Shown: positions 15,963-23,799 of the stretch, one piece after another | Layout of the letters: every line of letters begins with the position of its first letter | Position numbering within the stretch: position 1 is the stretch's first letter | Assembly (NCBI GenBank): GCA_024277995.1 | Contig: JAJRUD010000268.1 | Coordinates: 1-38,403 of the forward strand | Length of the DNA: 38,403 bases | DNA from: Chloroflexota bacterium | Lineage (GTDB): Bacteria; Chloroflexota; Anaerolineae; Anaerolineales; E44-bin32 | Direction of reading: 5' to 3' | The notes under the pieces: generated by a model | Seen by the model: only the letters and a program-made list of their open reading frames with translations | Database searches by the model: none | Told to the model about the DNA's origin: nothing | Program-made: the position numbers and the translations under genes

Positions 15963-17543
15963 CTAGGCCACCGAGCGGACGAAATAATCGGGGTTCAGCG
16001 CCTCGTCGGTGACGGCCACCACGTGGGCCGCCCAATCCAGGCTGGCGCCGGGGCGGAAGACACGCTCCACCAGCCAGCGGCCAGCCTGCGGCCGGCCCAC
16101 CAGTCCGCCTACCTCCCGCTGAACGCGGTCCTGGAACTGCGCCGTGACCAGGTAGCCCAGTTCGTAGTTCTGATAGTAGACGGGCGCCAGGGCTACATGG
16201 TACTTGGCGGCCCAATCGGGCGCCCGGCGTCCCTCGGGGCGCTTGAGGCCCTGGAAACGCTCCACCAGGTCCCACCACAGGCTGTCCAGGTCGCGCTCCG
16301 GATCCCGGTACAGCGCGCGCTCGAAGTTCACCATCACCAGCACCCAGCGGGTGAAAACCAGACGCCCGGCCCGCAGCAGCGCCCGGCCCGCTTCCGCCAG
16401 CCGCTCGGCTTCCTCCTGGGGCACTTCGAGCACCTGAACCAGCCACTCCCGGTCGTCGACCAGCCCACCCATCATGAGGGCGATGGCCTCGGTGGAGAGC
16501 GTATGCGGCGGCGTGCGCAGCAGCCAGGGCAGCTCGCGGTCGATGAACTTATCGTACAGGGCATGCCCCAGTTCGTGCAGCAATGTCTCGATCCATCGGC
16601 GGTTGGGCTCCAGGTTGTTCAGCGTGCGTATGTCGCCCTCATGGTCCAGATCCAGGCAGAAGGCGTGTTGGTTCTTGCCCTCACGCGGATAGAGGTCCGA
16701 GCGCTCCAGGATGTCGCGCACCTCCAGACCCAGTCCGTCGTAGGTGGCCAGGGCCAGCTCGATGGGGTCCTTTCCCAGGAAATGGGATTCCAGGTCTACC
16801 TTGCCGAAGGGCGGCGGCTGCTGGAAGAAGCGGTCACCGTAATGCCAGGGGCGCAGGTCTTCCCGGTCGATGCCGAAATGGTCGGCGCGCGCCTGGTCGA
16901 TCTCCGCTTTCAGGCGCAGGAAGGGCTCGCGCGTGGCGGCATCCAGGCGCTTGAAAAGCGCCAGCAGCTCATCCTCGTCGATTTCGTTCAAGGTGAGGGA
17001 ACGTTGGAAGTGGTCGCGGAAGCCCTGCGCCTGCGCGGCGGCGTTGCGCGTGCGCGCCAGCTCGCGCACGGTATCAGCCACCTGCGCCCCGACCTGCTTG
17101 CTGGCCTCCCAGACCTGCCGCACCACATCGCTATCCGCGCTGGTGCGCAGGATCTCGTCGAGCCGGTTGTCGCTCAGGCGCTCGCCGCCCACCTGGGCGC
17201 GGAAATTGTAGTACACCTTCCGCACCTCGGCCTCCAGTCGTGTGAGCTTCTCGATGGTGGCTTCGTCCTGCTGGGCCTCGGCTGCCGAGAGGTAGATCCT
17301 CTTCAGCAGGCGCGCCATGAGCGGGTCAGGGGCCTGGCCGGACTCGTGCATCCGCCGGGCCGTGGCGCAGCGTTCTGGATCGGCCCAGAAGCGCATCAGC
17401 GCCGCCTGGGCCTCCTGTTCTTTGCGGTTGGCCTCTTCGGAACCCGTCGTCGCCGCCTCCCACATGGCTTGCGTATAGGCCAGGTACAGCGGCCGCACCT
17501 GGGTCTCCACCTCACGAATGAAGGTCTCTAGGTCCCGGCTCAT
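15963..17543 (-). CDS. M2-like zinc metallopeptidase (peptidyl-dipeptidase type)
   Basis: A 526-residue gluzincin-type metallopeptidase, cytoplasmic because it has no signal peptide. The zinc motif HELGH lies near residue 320 (LLHELGHALYDKF), with the downstream third ligand in STEAIALMMG about 27 residues later. It is mostly helical, with LRTSADSDVVRQVWEASK and ARTRNAAAQAQGF segments typical of bacterial M2/M3-type peptidases. I favour family M2 (ACE-like) over M3 because of the spacing and the HALYDKF context; this is recognition, not a search. The track extends 25 codons further; the ATG at 17543 (MSRDLETF) has GAGGAG five bases upstream. It probably degrades short peptides. Confidence 0.85.
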   Translation of the reverse strand: MSRDLETFIREVETQVRPLYLAYTQAMWEAATTGSEEANRKEQEAQAALMRFWADPERCATARRMHESGQAPDPLMARLLKRIYLSAAEAQQDEATIEKLTRLEAEVRKVYYNFRAQVGGERLSDNRLDEILRTSADSDVVRQVWEASKQVGAQVADTVRELARTRNAAAQAQGFRDHFQRSLTLNEIDEDELLALFKRLDAATREPFLRLKAEIDQARADHFGIDREDLRPWHYGDRFFQQPPPFGKVDLESHFLGKDPIELALATYDGLGLEVRDILERSDLYPREGKNQHAFCLDLDHEGDIRTLNNLEPNRRWIETLLHELGHALYDKFIDRELPWLLRTPPHTLSTEAIALMMGGLVDDREWLVQVLEVPQEEAERLAEAGRALLRAGRLVFTRWVLVMVNFERALYRDPERDLDSLWWDLVERFQGLKRPEGRRAPDWAAKYHVALAPVYYQNYELGYLVTAQFQDRVQREVGGLVGRPQAGRWLVERVFRPGASLDWAAHVVAVTDEALNPDYFVRSVA

Positions 17544-17602
17544 ATGTGCTCCTCTTTGTGGATGTGCGCCGGCTCCCGGCCTCTGCCGGGAGGGCCACGC
17601 AG

Positions 17603-17611
17603 AGTATAGCA
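17603..17611 (-). promoter_or_regulatory. Extended -10 promoter for the M2-like peptidase
   Basis: The minus strand reads TGCTATACT, an extended -10 box, about 60 nt upstream of the peptidase start. No good -35 box is seen at 17 nt. The same TGCTATA pattern occurs before panB. Confidence 0.4.
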
Positions 17612-17639
17612 TCCCCATGCCCGCGCCGGCGTGATGAGG

Positions 17640-17667
17640 TTGTGCACGGCAGGAAATCTCTTATGAT
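17640..17667 (+). promoter_or_regulatory. Promoter of the lipoprotein hydrolase gene
   Basis: TTGTGC (17640-17645), 16 nt and TATGAT (17662-17667), about 60 nt before the GTG start. The same TTGTGC -35 form appears before the aminotransferase at 32568. Confidence 0.4.
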
Positions 17668-17727
17668 GGCCATTAGCCCTCGCGCGCGGGGGTCGCCATC
17701 GGTGCCTTTCGGTCAAGGGAGGTCGTT

Positions 17728-18693
17728 GTGCGAGGCATCCTGCGAAGAATACCGCTCCTGCTCGCCCTGTTCGCGGGGGCCTGCAACTATCAGCGCCCGG
17801 TTCCCCAGCCACCTCCGGCTGCTCCCCCCCTCAGCCCGCCTGGCGTGCCCGCGGCCACCGCCGTGGCTACCACCGCCTCTGTCGCGGAGGCACAGGTCGG
17901 CCAGCGACCGGGGGAATACTGGGTGATCAACCCCAGCAGCGGCGCGCGCCTCTACATCACCGCCCTGCTCCCTGAAAACGGTGCCGCCACGGGCTTGCCT
18001 GCGCTGGTGCTGGTCCCCGGTGGGTCGGGCTCTGGCGCCGATTTCCTGCGACCGCCGCACCGGACGGCGCTGGAGCTGGCCGATGCCGGTTTCCTGGTGG
18101 TGCTCTTAGACCCCGACGGGCGGGGGCGCAGCCAGGGACAGGAGGACTACGACGGCTTCGTCCAGCAAGACGGTCTGGCGGCGGTCGTACGCTTCGCCGC
18201 CTCGCTGCCCGAGGCCCAACCGGGCGGCGTGGGCCTGGTCTCCCTCTCCTACGGCATCACCATGGCCAGCGGAGCCCTGGCGCGCCACCAGGATCTGCCC
18301 GTCCGCTTCCTGCTGGATTGGGAGGGACCCGCCGACCGCACCGACACCGGCGGCTGCGACCAGGCCGGCACCGGACACCTGCAGGAGATGGCCTCCTGCG
18401 ACGACGAAGCCTTCTGGGCCGAACGCGAGGCGCTCAGTTTCATGCCCCGGATCACCGTCCCTTACCAGCGCCTGCAGTCCGAGCGCGACCACATCCAGCC
18501 GGACGTGCTGCACGCGCTGCGTCTGGTGAACGCCGCCGTGCAAGGCTCCTGCCCCTGGGCGCGTCTGAACGATCTGGAGCCCAACCTCACCTTCGATCTC
18601 GCCAACCCGCCAGCTATGCTGCCGGAAAGCCTGGACCGCGATCGAGCCGGCCTGGTGATCGACTACACCCGACAGCTCTTCGCGCTCCCATGA
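17728..18693 (+). CDS. Secreted alpha/beta-hydrolase-fold lipoprotein
   Basis: A 321-residue protein with a lipoprotein signal (RRIPLLLALFAGAC, lipid-accepting Cys19), then a Pro/Ala/Thr-rich linker and an alpha/beta-hydrolase-like domain. Visible elements are the strand LPALVLVPGGSGSGADFL (oxyanion region), FLVVLLDPDGRGRSQG, and a nucleophile elbow in GLVSLSYGITMAS; the late His may be in ERDHIQP. It is probably an extracytoplasmic esterase, lipase or peptidase; the substrate is unknown. The GTG start follows AAGGGAGG by five bases. A second, very small lipoprotein ORF follows within 12 bp. Confidence 0.82.
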   Translation: MRGILRRIPLLLALFAGACNYQRPVPQPPPAAPPLSPPGVPAATAVATTASVAEAQVGQRPGEYWVINPSSGARLYITALLPENGAATGLPALVLVPGGSGSGADFLRPPHRTALELADAGFLVVLLDPDGRGRSQGQEDYDGFVQQDGLAAVVRFAASLPEAQPGGVGLVSLSYGITMASGALARHQDLPVRFLLDWEGPADRTDTGGCDQAGTGHLQEMASCDDEAFWAEREALSFMPRITVPYQRLQSERDHIQPDVLHALRLVNAAVQGSCPWARLNDLEPNLTFDLANPPAMLPESLDRDRAGLVIDYTRQLFALP

Positions 18694-18704
18694 GCGAGGT
18701 CTTC

Positions 18705-18956
18705 ATGCTTCGACCTCTCCTGCCAAGCGCCGCGACGGCCCCGACGCTCGCGCTGACGGTAATGGCCTGCAACCTGGCCTCCGCCCTCACCCCCCGCACC
18801 GGTGCGCCCCCCATCGCCAGATACACCCACACACACCACCTCACTGGCACATCAACGGCCCCGGCAGCCTGGCCGTGCACCATCGAAGCCACCCGCACAC
18901 ACCCCGCGGGAGCGCCCACACGCTCGCCCGGCCCGGGTGGCACGCCCGAGACATAA
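18705..18956 (+). CDS. Small putative lipoprotein, Pro/Thr/Ala-rich
   Basis: An 83-residue ORF in the frame ending at 18956. Its N-terminus (MLRPLLPSAATAPTLALTVM followed by AC) has a hydrophobic stretch and a plausible lipobox, VMAC. The rest is low-complexity Pro/Thr/Ala/His sequence without a known domain, like a cell-wall-spanning linker. The ATG at 18705 has a GAGG-like site five bases upstream; another in-frame ATG at 18690 overlaps the hydrolase stop (ATGA). No homologue is recognised and the composition could be accidental, so confidence is low. Confidence 0.4.
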   Translation: MLRPLLPSAATAPTLALTVMACNLASALTPRTGAPPIARYTHTHHLTGTSTAPAAWPCTIEATRTHPAGAPTRSPGPGGTPET

Positions 18957-18977
18957 GATGCAGGACGCAGGATGCAA
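18957..18977. repeat. Three tandem heptamers GATGCAG-type
   Basis: GATGCAG-GACGCAG-GATGCAA, directly after the small lipoprotein stop and in the leader region of the aconitase X gene. It is a short degenerate tandem, different in sequence from the GATCAG arrays. A TATACT box lies further on, near 19038. Confidence 0.5.
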
Positions 18978-19097
18978 GGTGGGACAGGCAGGGTGCGCGG
19001 CGCGAGGGCCGAGGCGGCGGGACCGCGGCGGGCGCGATATACTCGTGACATATTCAGAACGGGGAAACTCGCATGACCCAGGACGGGTCTTGAAACC

Positions 19098-20363
19098 ATG
19101 CCTCTCACCCTGACCGACCACGACCGCGCCCTGTTGAGCGGCGAACATGGCCCGGCGGCCCGGATGGCCATGTCCATCATCGTGCGTATGGCCGAGGTCT
19201 TCGGCGCCGAGCGCCTGCTCAACATCCAGGGCGCCCACATCGACAGCGCACTCTACATGGGCGACGCCACCCTGGAGTTCGCCGAGCGCCTGGCATCGCT
19301 GGGGGCGCGCGTGGTGGTCCCCACCAGTCTCAACGTCAGCGGCGTGGACGAACGAGGCTGGCGGGAGTGGGCCGTTCCGCCGGATTGGGCGGAAAAGGCC
19401 CGCCGCCAGATGGCGGCCTACCAGGGGATGGGCTGCGCGCCCACCTGGACCTGTACGCCCTACCAGACGGGATTCAAGCCTCGGCCCGGTCAGCAGATCG
19501 CCTGGGGCGAATCCAACGCCATCGCCTTCGCCAACTCCGTCATCGGGGCCCGCACCGAGCGCTACCCCGACCTGCTGGACATCTGCGCGGCCATCACCGG
19601 GCGCGTCCCCGCCGTGGGCCTGCACCTGAAGGAGAACCGCGCCGCCACGCTCCTGCTGCGCCTGGTGGACGTGCCCCATGAGCTCCAGGCCGACGATTCC
19701 TTCTACCCGGTACTGGGACACCTGATGGGCAAGCTCGCCGGGGAAGGCAAACCCGCGGTCCTGGGACTGCAGGCGGCGCCCGGCGAGGATCAGCTCAAAA
19801 CCCTCTGTGCCGCGGCGGCCTCCTCCGGCTCCGTCGGCCTCTTCCACCTGGTGGGCATCACCCCCGAGGCCCCCACGCTGCAGGCCGCGTTCCAGGGCCG
19901 GGAGCCCGAGCAGACGATCGACGTGACCTTGGACATGCTGCGCGCCGCCCGCCGCGAACTGACCAGCGCCGCAGGCCAGGCGCTGGACATGGTGGCGCTG
20001 GGTTGCCCACACTTCTCGCTGGCTGAGTTCCGCCGGCTGGCCCCGCTGCTGCAGGGCCGCCGGCGCCATCCGCAGGTGCGCTTTCTGGTCACCACCAATC
20101 GGGCCATGGCCGCCCGGGCCGAGCAGGCGGGTCTGCTGGAGCCCCTGCGGCGCTTCGGCGGCCAGGTCACGCTGGACACCTGCATCCTGACCACCCCCAT
20201 GCTCCCGCCAGAAGTCAAAGTGCTGATGACCCACTCCGCCAAGTACGCCTACTACGCTCCCGGCCTGCTCTCCACCCAGGTGGTCTTCGGCGAGCTGGAG
20301 GATTGCGTGCGCTCGGCGGTGGAGGGGCGTGTAATGAGGGATGAGTCGCTGTGGGGAACGTAA
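19098..20363 (+). CDS. Aconitase X large (catalytic) subunit
   Basis: A 421-residue Fe-S dehydratase of the aconitase X family (formerly DUF521). Family landmarks are IQGAHIDSALYMGDA, GCAPTWTCTPYQ (Cys113, Cys119), WGESNAIAFANSVIGART (136-152), GCPHFSLAEF (Cys303) and LDTCIL (Cys362); the cysteines are candidate cluster ligands. Characterised members are bacterial cis-3-hydroxy-L-proline dehydratases and archaeal phosphomevalonate dehydratases, both with a small swivel subunit, which here is the next gene (13-bp overlap). Which substrate applies cannot be decided from this window: no proline-catabolic or mevalonate gene is nearby. The ATG at 19098 has only a weak Shine-Dalgarno. Confidence 0.9.
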   Translation: MPLTLTDHDRALLSGEHGPAARMAMSIIVRMAEVFGAERLLNIQGAHIDSALYMGDATLEFAERLASLGARVVVPTSLNVSGVDERGWREWAVPPDWAEKARRQMAAYQGMGCAPTWTCTPYQTGFKPRPGQQIAWGESNAIAFANSVIGARTERYPDLLDICAAITGRVPAVGLHLKENRAATLLLRLVDVPHELQADDSFYPVLGHLMGKLAGEGKPAVLGLQAAPGEDQLKTLCAAAASSGSVGLFHLVGITPEAPTLQAAFQGREPEQTIDVTLDMLRAARRELTSAAGQALDMVALGCPHFSLAEFRRLAPLLQGRRRHPQVRFLVTTNRAMAARAEQAGLLEPLRRFGGQVTLDTCILTTPMLPPEVKVLMTHSAKYAYYAPGLLSTQVVFGELEDCVRSAVEGRVMRDESLWGT

Positions 20364-20806
20364 TACGCGGCCGGCCGCTGGTGGCTGGCGAGGCGCAGGG
20401 CCAGGCGTTGGTGAGCAGCGAACCGCTCTCCTTCTGGGGCGGTTACGACCAGCGCACGGGCGAGATCATCGACCGCCGCCATCCGCTCTCCGGTGAAAGG
20501 GCCGCCGGCAAGGTGCTGGCCGTGCCCTTCACGCGCGGCTCCAGCACCACCACCGCCGTGCTGCTGGAGGCCGTGCGCCTGGGCACCGCCCCCGCCGCCA
20601 TCCTCACCACCGGCCCCGATTCCTTCCTCGCCCTGGCCTCCATCGTCGCCGACGAGCTCTACGGCACCCCCTTCCCGGTGATCGCCCTGCAGCCCGAAGC
20701 CTTCGCCGCGCTGCACAGCGGGGATTGGCTCCAGTTGCGGGAGGATGGTACTATCCAGGTGGAGAGAGTCCGCCAGACGACCAAGGGAGAAGTCAGTCGG
20801 GAGTGA
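20351..20806 (+). CDS. Aconitase X small (swivel) subunit, DUF126
   Basis: The 151-residue partner of the preceding gene. It carries the swivel-domain signature: GRPLVAGEAQGQALV, FWGGYDQRTGEIIDRRHPL, then the conserved serine loop FTRGSSTTT, and PAAILTTGPDSFLALA. It starts at GTG and overlaps the large-subunit gene by 13 bp, so both subunits are co-translated. In some bacteria the two are fused; here they are split, as in archaea and type II bacterial enzymes. Its last codons run into the repeat array before coaBC. Confidence 0.9.
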   Translation: MGNVIRGRPLVAGEAQGQALVSSEPLSFWGGYDQRTGEIIDRRHPLSGERAAGKVLAVPFTRGSSTTTAVLLEAVRLGTAPAAILTTGPDSFLALASIVADELYGTPFPVIALQPEAFAALHSGDWLQLREDGTIQVERVRQTTKGEVSRE

Positions 20807-20920
20807 GCAGCCGAATGTGAGAAGTGATCAGCAGGCAGGGATCGTGCACGCGCCATATTCGCCCGGCGCTGGATACCGATCACTGAAACCAATCACTTAC
20901 CAACAATCGCTGCTCCCTCT
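20798..20920. repeat. Degenerate inverted-repeat array before coaBC
   Basis: The left part has GGGAGTGAGCAG and AGAAGTGATCAGCAGGCAGG. The right part has complementary units CCGATCACTG and CCAATCACTTACC. It is the same repeat type as the two arrays beside panB/panE and panC/coaX, here between the aconitase X small subunit and coaBC. Confidence 0.65.
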
Positions 20921-20936
20921 CCCCGCTCAAGAGCCT

Positions 20937-22193
20937 ATGTCCAAGACATCCGCCACCCCCATTCCCGTGCTCCAGGACCGGCGTATTCTGCTGGGTGTGA
21001 CCGGTTCGGTGGCGGCCTACAAGGCCGCCGAGCTGGCCTCGCGCCTGACGCAGGCCGGCGCGCAGGTGGACGTGATCCTGACCCGGGCGGCGGCGCGCTT
21101 CATGGCGCCGCTCACCTTCCAGTCGCTCACCGGCCGCCGCGCCTACACCGACGAGGACCTGTGGGGCGCCGAGGCGCACGTGCTGCACATCGGACTGGCC
21201 GAGGGCGCCGACCTGCTGGTAATCGCCCCGGCCACCGCCAATACCCTGGCCAAACTGGCCCACGGCCTGGCCCAGGACCTGCTCTCCATCACTGCCCTGG
21301 CCGCCCGCTGCCCGCTGCTGGTGGCGCCGGCCATGGACGGCGGCATGTACGAGAACCCGGCCACCCAGGCCAACCTGCAGACCCTGCGGGAGCGCGGCGT
21401 CATCAGCGTGGGGCCGGTGGAGGGGCGCATGGCTTCGGGGCTTGCCGGCCTGGGCCGTATGGCCGAGCCGACTGAGTTGCTGGGACACATCCGCCTGACC
21501 CTCGCCCGCTCGGGCCCACTCGCCGGGCGGCGCGTCGTGGTCACCGCCGGCGGCACTCAGGAGCCGCTGGACCCGGTGCGCGTGCTGGCCAACCGCTCCA
21601 GCGGCAAGCAGGGCTACGCCCTGGCCCAGGCCGCGCTGGACCGCGGCGCGGCGGTGACGCTGATCAGCGGGCCCACGGCGCTGAGACCCCCCGTGGGGGC
21701 GCAGGTGGTGCAGGTCAAGACGGCGGCCGAGATGGCCCGCGCCGTGCTCGAAGTCTGCCGGAAGGCCGACGTCCTGCTCATGGCGGCTGCGGTGGCCGAC
21801 TTCCGACCCGCCCAGGCCGCTCCGCAGAAGCTCAAACGCCGGCAGGGGATCCCCGCCTTCCACCTGGAGCCCACCGAGGACGTCCTGGCCCTGGTGACCG
21901 AGGCCAGACAGCAGGGCGGATTCCCCCGCGTTCTGGTCGGCTTCGCCGCCGAGAGCCAGGACCTGCTCAACAACGCCCGCGCCAAGCTGGAGGAGAAGGG
22001 TCTGGACCTGATCGTAGCCAACGACATTTCCGCCCCGGAGAGCGGCTTCGCCTCCGACTCCAACCGCGTCACCATCATCGACGCCCAGGGCGGCGTGGAA
22101 GAACTGCCTCTGATGCCCAAGACACAGGTGGCCGAGCGGGTGCTGGACCGCGTGACGGCCGTGCTGACCGGCACGGCTTACGAAGGCGCCTGA
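20937..22193 (+). CDS. coaBC: Bifunctional phosphopantothenoylcysteine decarboxylase / phosphopantothenate-cysteine ligase
   Basis: Makes 4'-phosphopantetheine from 4'-phosphopantothenate and cysteine, following coaX. It has 418 residues. The CoaC flavin domain (1-175) has LLGVTGSVAAYKAAEL, HIGL with His84, APATANT, and PAMDGGMYENPA where the usual motif is PAMN (position 134 is Asp). The CoaB domain (about 183-418) has VVTAGGTQEPLDPVRVLANRS, AAVADFRP and KLKRR. The track ORF begins 64 codons earlier across the repeat array; the ATG at 20937 (MSKTSATPIP) is preferred on family grounds although it lacks a clear Shine-Dalgarno. It is separated by about 9 kb from the rest of the pan/coa genes. 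Confidence 0.95.
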   Translation: MSKTSATPIPVLQDRRILLGVTGSVAAYKAAELASRLTQAGAQVDVILTRAAARFMAPLTFQSLTGRRAYTDEDLWGAEAHVLHIGLAEGADLLVIAPATANTLAKLAHGLAQDLLSITALAARCPLLVAPAMDGGMYENPATQANLQTLRERGVISVGPVEGRMASGLAGLGRMAEPTELLGHIRLTLARSGPLAGRRVVVTAGGTQEPLDPVRVLANRSSGKQGYALAQAALDRGAAVTLISGPTALRPPVGAQVVQVKTAAEMARAVLEVCRKADVLLMAAAVADFRPAQAAPQKLKRRQGIPAFHLEPTEDVLALVTEARQQGGFPRVLVGFAAESQDLLNNARAKLEEKGLDLIVANDISAPESGFASDSNRVTIIDAQGGVEELPLMPKTQVAERVLDRVTAVLTGTAYEGA

Positions 22194-22423
22194 ACGCTAC
22201 CCAGCGCGCCGTTTGTAAAAGGTTTGGATGCTGAACGCCTCGCGGCCCCCGCTCCAGGACCCAGGCCGCGGTCGATAAACAAGGTCCCCGAAGGCACGGC
22301 CCAGTCCTGCTGCTGATCTCGCCGCTGAAGCCTGCGACTCATATATCCATCCGCTTGACCCTCCGAGGCCAACAATATTCCACCTGCAAACGCGGCCGCG
22401 CCGGCCACGAGAAGGAGACTCCG

Positions 22424-22735
22424 ATGAGACGAAACCCGCTTGTCGCAGGGCTGCTTTCCCTGGCGATCCCCGGGCTGGGACAGATCTGGGCCGGCGAAGG
22501 GAACAGGGGCGCAGCGATCCTGGCGGCTGCCATCGTCATCGGCAACCTGAACCTCATCTTCCTGCCGATCTTCATAACGGCGAACCCGGATCCAGGCATC
22601 CTCTTAGCGTACTGGATTCCGAGGGTGGGCCATGACGCGATATCCCTCTGGAGCGTCGTCTTCTGGATATGGGCCATCGCCGATGCCCATCGGGTGGCTG
22701 CCAGCCCAGCACAGCGACCGATTCCCACCCGCTGA
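22424..22735 (+). CDS. Small membrane protein with TM2-like motif
   Basis: A 103-residue protein with about three hydrophobic helices. The first carries AGLLSLAIPGLGQIWAGE, the P-G-x-G-Q pattern of TM2-like and related small membrane domains; GAAILAAAIVIGNLNLIFL and a tryptophan-rich last helix (LWSVVFWIWAIADAHR) follow. The start has GAAGGAG six bases upstream; the track ORF's 23 extra codons are rejected for lack of homology. No specific function is known. The 230-bp gap before it (22194-22423) shows no convincing gene or terminator. Confidence 0.75.
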   Translation: MRRNPLVAGLLSLAIPGLGQIWAGEGNRGAAILAAAIVIGNLNLIFLPIFITANPDPGILLAYWIPRVGHDAISLWSVVFWIWAIADAHRVAASPAQRPIPTR

Positions 22736-22813
22736 GCGCTGCCCTCCTCTTGCCATCTCAGCTACAATGGAGTCGCGGAATCCGCCGCACGACCAAAGCC
22801 GGAGGAGGACAAG

Positions 22814-23098
22814 ATGGCCACTTACATTCTGCTCAGCACCCTGACTGACGAAGGTGCCAAGACCATCAAGAAGAAACCAGGCCGTATCAAGGAGGTGAAC
22901 GAAGAGCTGGACAAGTTGGGGGTAAAGGTGACCGCGCAGTACGCCGTGCTCGGGCCGTACGACTTCGTCAACGTCGTCGAGGCGCCCGACAACGAGACCA
23001 TCGCCCGCGTCTCAGCCGAACTGGCCTCGCGCGGCAGCATCAAGATCACCACCCTGCCGGCCATCGACATCGATACATTCATCGCCTCATTCCGCTGA
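22814..23098 (+). CDS. GYD domain protein
   Basis: A 94-residue alpha/beta protein of the GYD family, whose role is not established. The sequence is canonical: MATYILLSTLTDEGAKTIKK at the start, the family motif in YAVLGPYDFVNVVEAPDN, and ITTLPAIDIDTF near the C-terminus. GGAGGAGG lies a few bases before the ATG. It is followed by a strong hairpin at 23121-23150, so it may be a single-gene transcript. Confidence 0.9.
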   Translation: MATYILLSTLTDEGAKTIKKKPGRIKEVNEELDKLGVKVTAQYAVLGPYDFVNVVEAPDNETIARVSAELASRGSIKITTLPAIDIDTFIASFR

Positions 23099-23120
23099 GC
23101 CTGGGCTGCGGAGCAAGCGC

Positions 23121-23150
23121 CCCCCCGGAGTCTTCTCGAGCTCCGGGGGG
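23121..23150. terminator. Hairpin after the GYD gene
   Basis: Perfect 10-bp stem CCCCCCGGAG / CTCCGGGGGG with a 10-nt loop, 23 nt after the GYD stop. There is no T-run, so it is a non-canonical terminator or an attenuating structure before the next gene. Confidence 0.5.
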
Positions 23151-23243
23151 CTGTTGAGGCCGGTGAGGATAGAGGCTGGCCTGCCCTCGACCGGGCGCAA
23201 CCGCAGTGCCGCGCAAGTCGTCCTCCAAGAGGAGAGTGTGGAT

Positions 23244-23732
23244 ATGGAGTTGCTTACCGTCGCCATCGAGAAGCCCGAGGAGGTCAATCTCATCCTGGGC
23301 CAGTCGCATTTCATCAAGACGGTGGAGGATCTTCACGAAGCCCTGGTGAACGCCGTGCCCGGCATCGAGTTCGGCCTGGCCTTCTGCGAAGCCTCGGGCC
23401 CGGCCCTGGTGCGGGCCAGCGGCACCTCCCAGGAGCTCACCGAACTGGCCAAGAAGAACGCCCTGGCCCTGGCCGCCGGCCACATCTTCATCGTCCTGCT
23501 GGGGAACGCCTTCCCCATTAACGTCCTCAACGCGGTCAAGGCCGTGCCCGAGGTCTGTCGCGTGTTCTGCGCCACCGCCAACCCCGTGGAAGTGATCCTG
23601 GCCGAAACCGAGCAGGGGCGCGGTGTGTTGGGTGTGATCGATGGGTACAAGGCCAAGGGGATTGAGACGGAAGGGGACGTGGCGGAACGCATGGCGCTGC
23701 TGCGGCGTTTCGGATACAAGATGGGGGCCTGA
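23244..23732 (+). CDS. Adenosine-specific kinase family protein
   Basis: A 162-residue protein of the Adenosine_kin family (PF04008), known mainly from structures of archaeal members that bind adenosine or AMP. Landmarks are MELLTVAIEKPEEVNLILGQ, FIKTVEDLHEALV, GIEFGLAFCEASG, VLLGNAFPINVLNAVK and FCATANPVEVILAET. The ATG at 23244 is the usual N-terminus, with GGAG nine bases upstream; the 30 extra codons in the track overlap the hairpin region and are rejected. Its role in nucleoside salvage is family inference. Confidence 0.9.
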   Translation: MELLTVAIEKPEEVNLILGQSHFIKTVEDLHEALVNAVPGIEFGLAFCEASGPALVRASGTSQELTELAKKNALALAAGHIFIVLLGNAFPINVLNAVKAVPEVCRVFCATANPVEVILAETEQGRGVLGVIDGYKAKGIETEGDVAERMALLRRFGYKMGA

Positions 23733-23799
23733 GAGGTGATCGGGGACAAGTGAATCGGACCGTGCGCTCGACGGCCGTCCTTACCAATTGGAGGGCTCC

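Noticed and set aside
18957-19097. Riboswitch or long structured leader before aconitase X
   Set aside because: Only the GATGCAG heptamers and a TATACT box are visible; no conserved riboswitch core was recognised.
22178-22408. 76-residue minus-strand ORF between coaBC and the small membrane protein
   Set aside because: No domain, no clear ribosome site, and unlikely composition; it overlaps the leader of the downstream gene.
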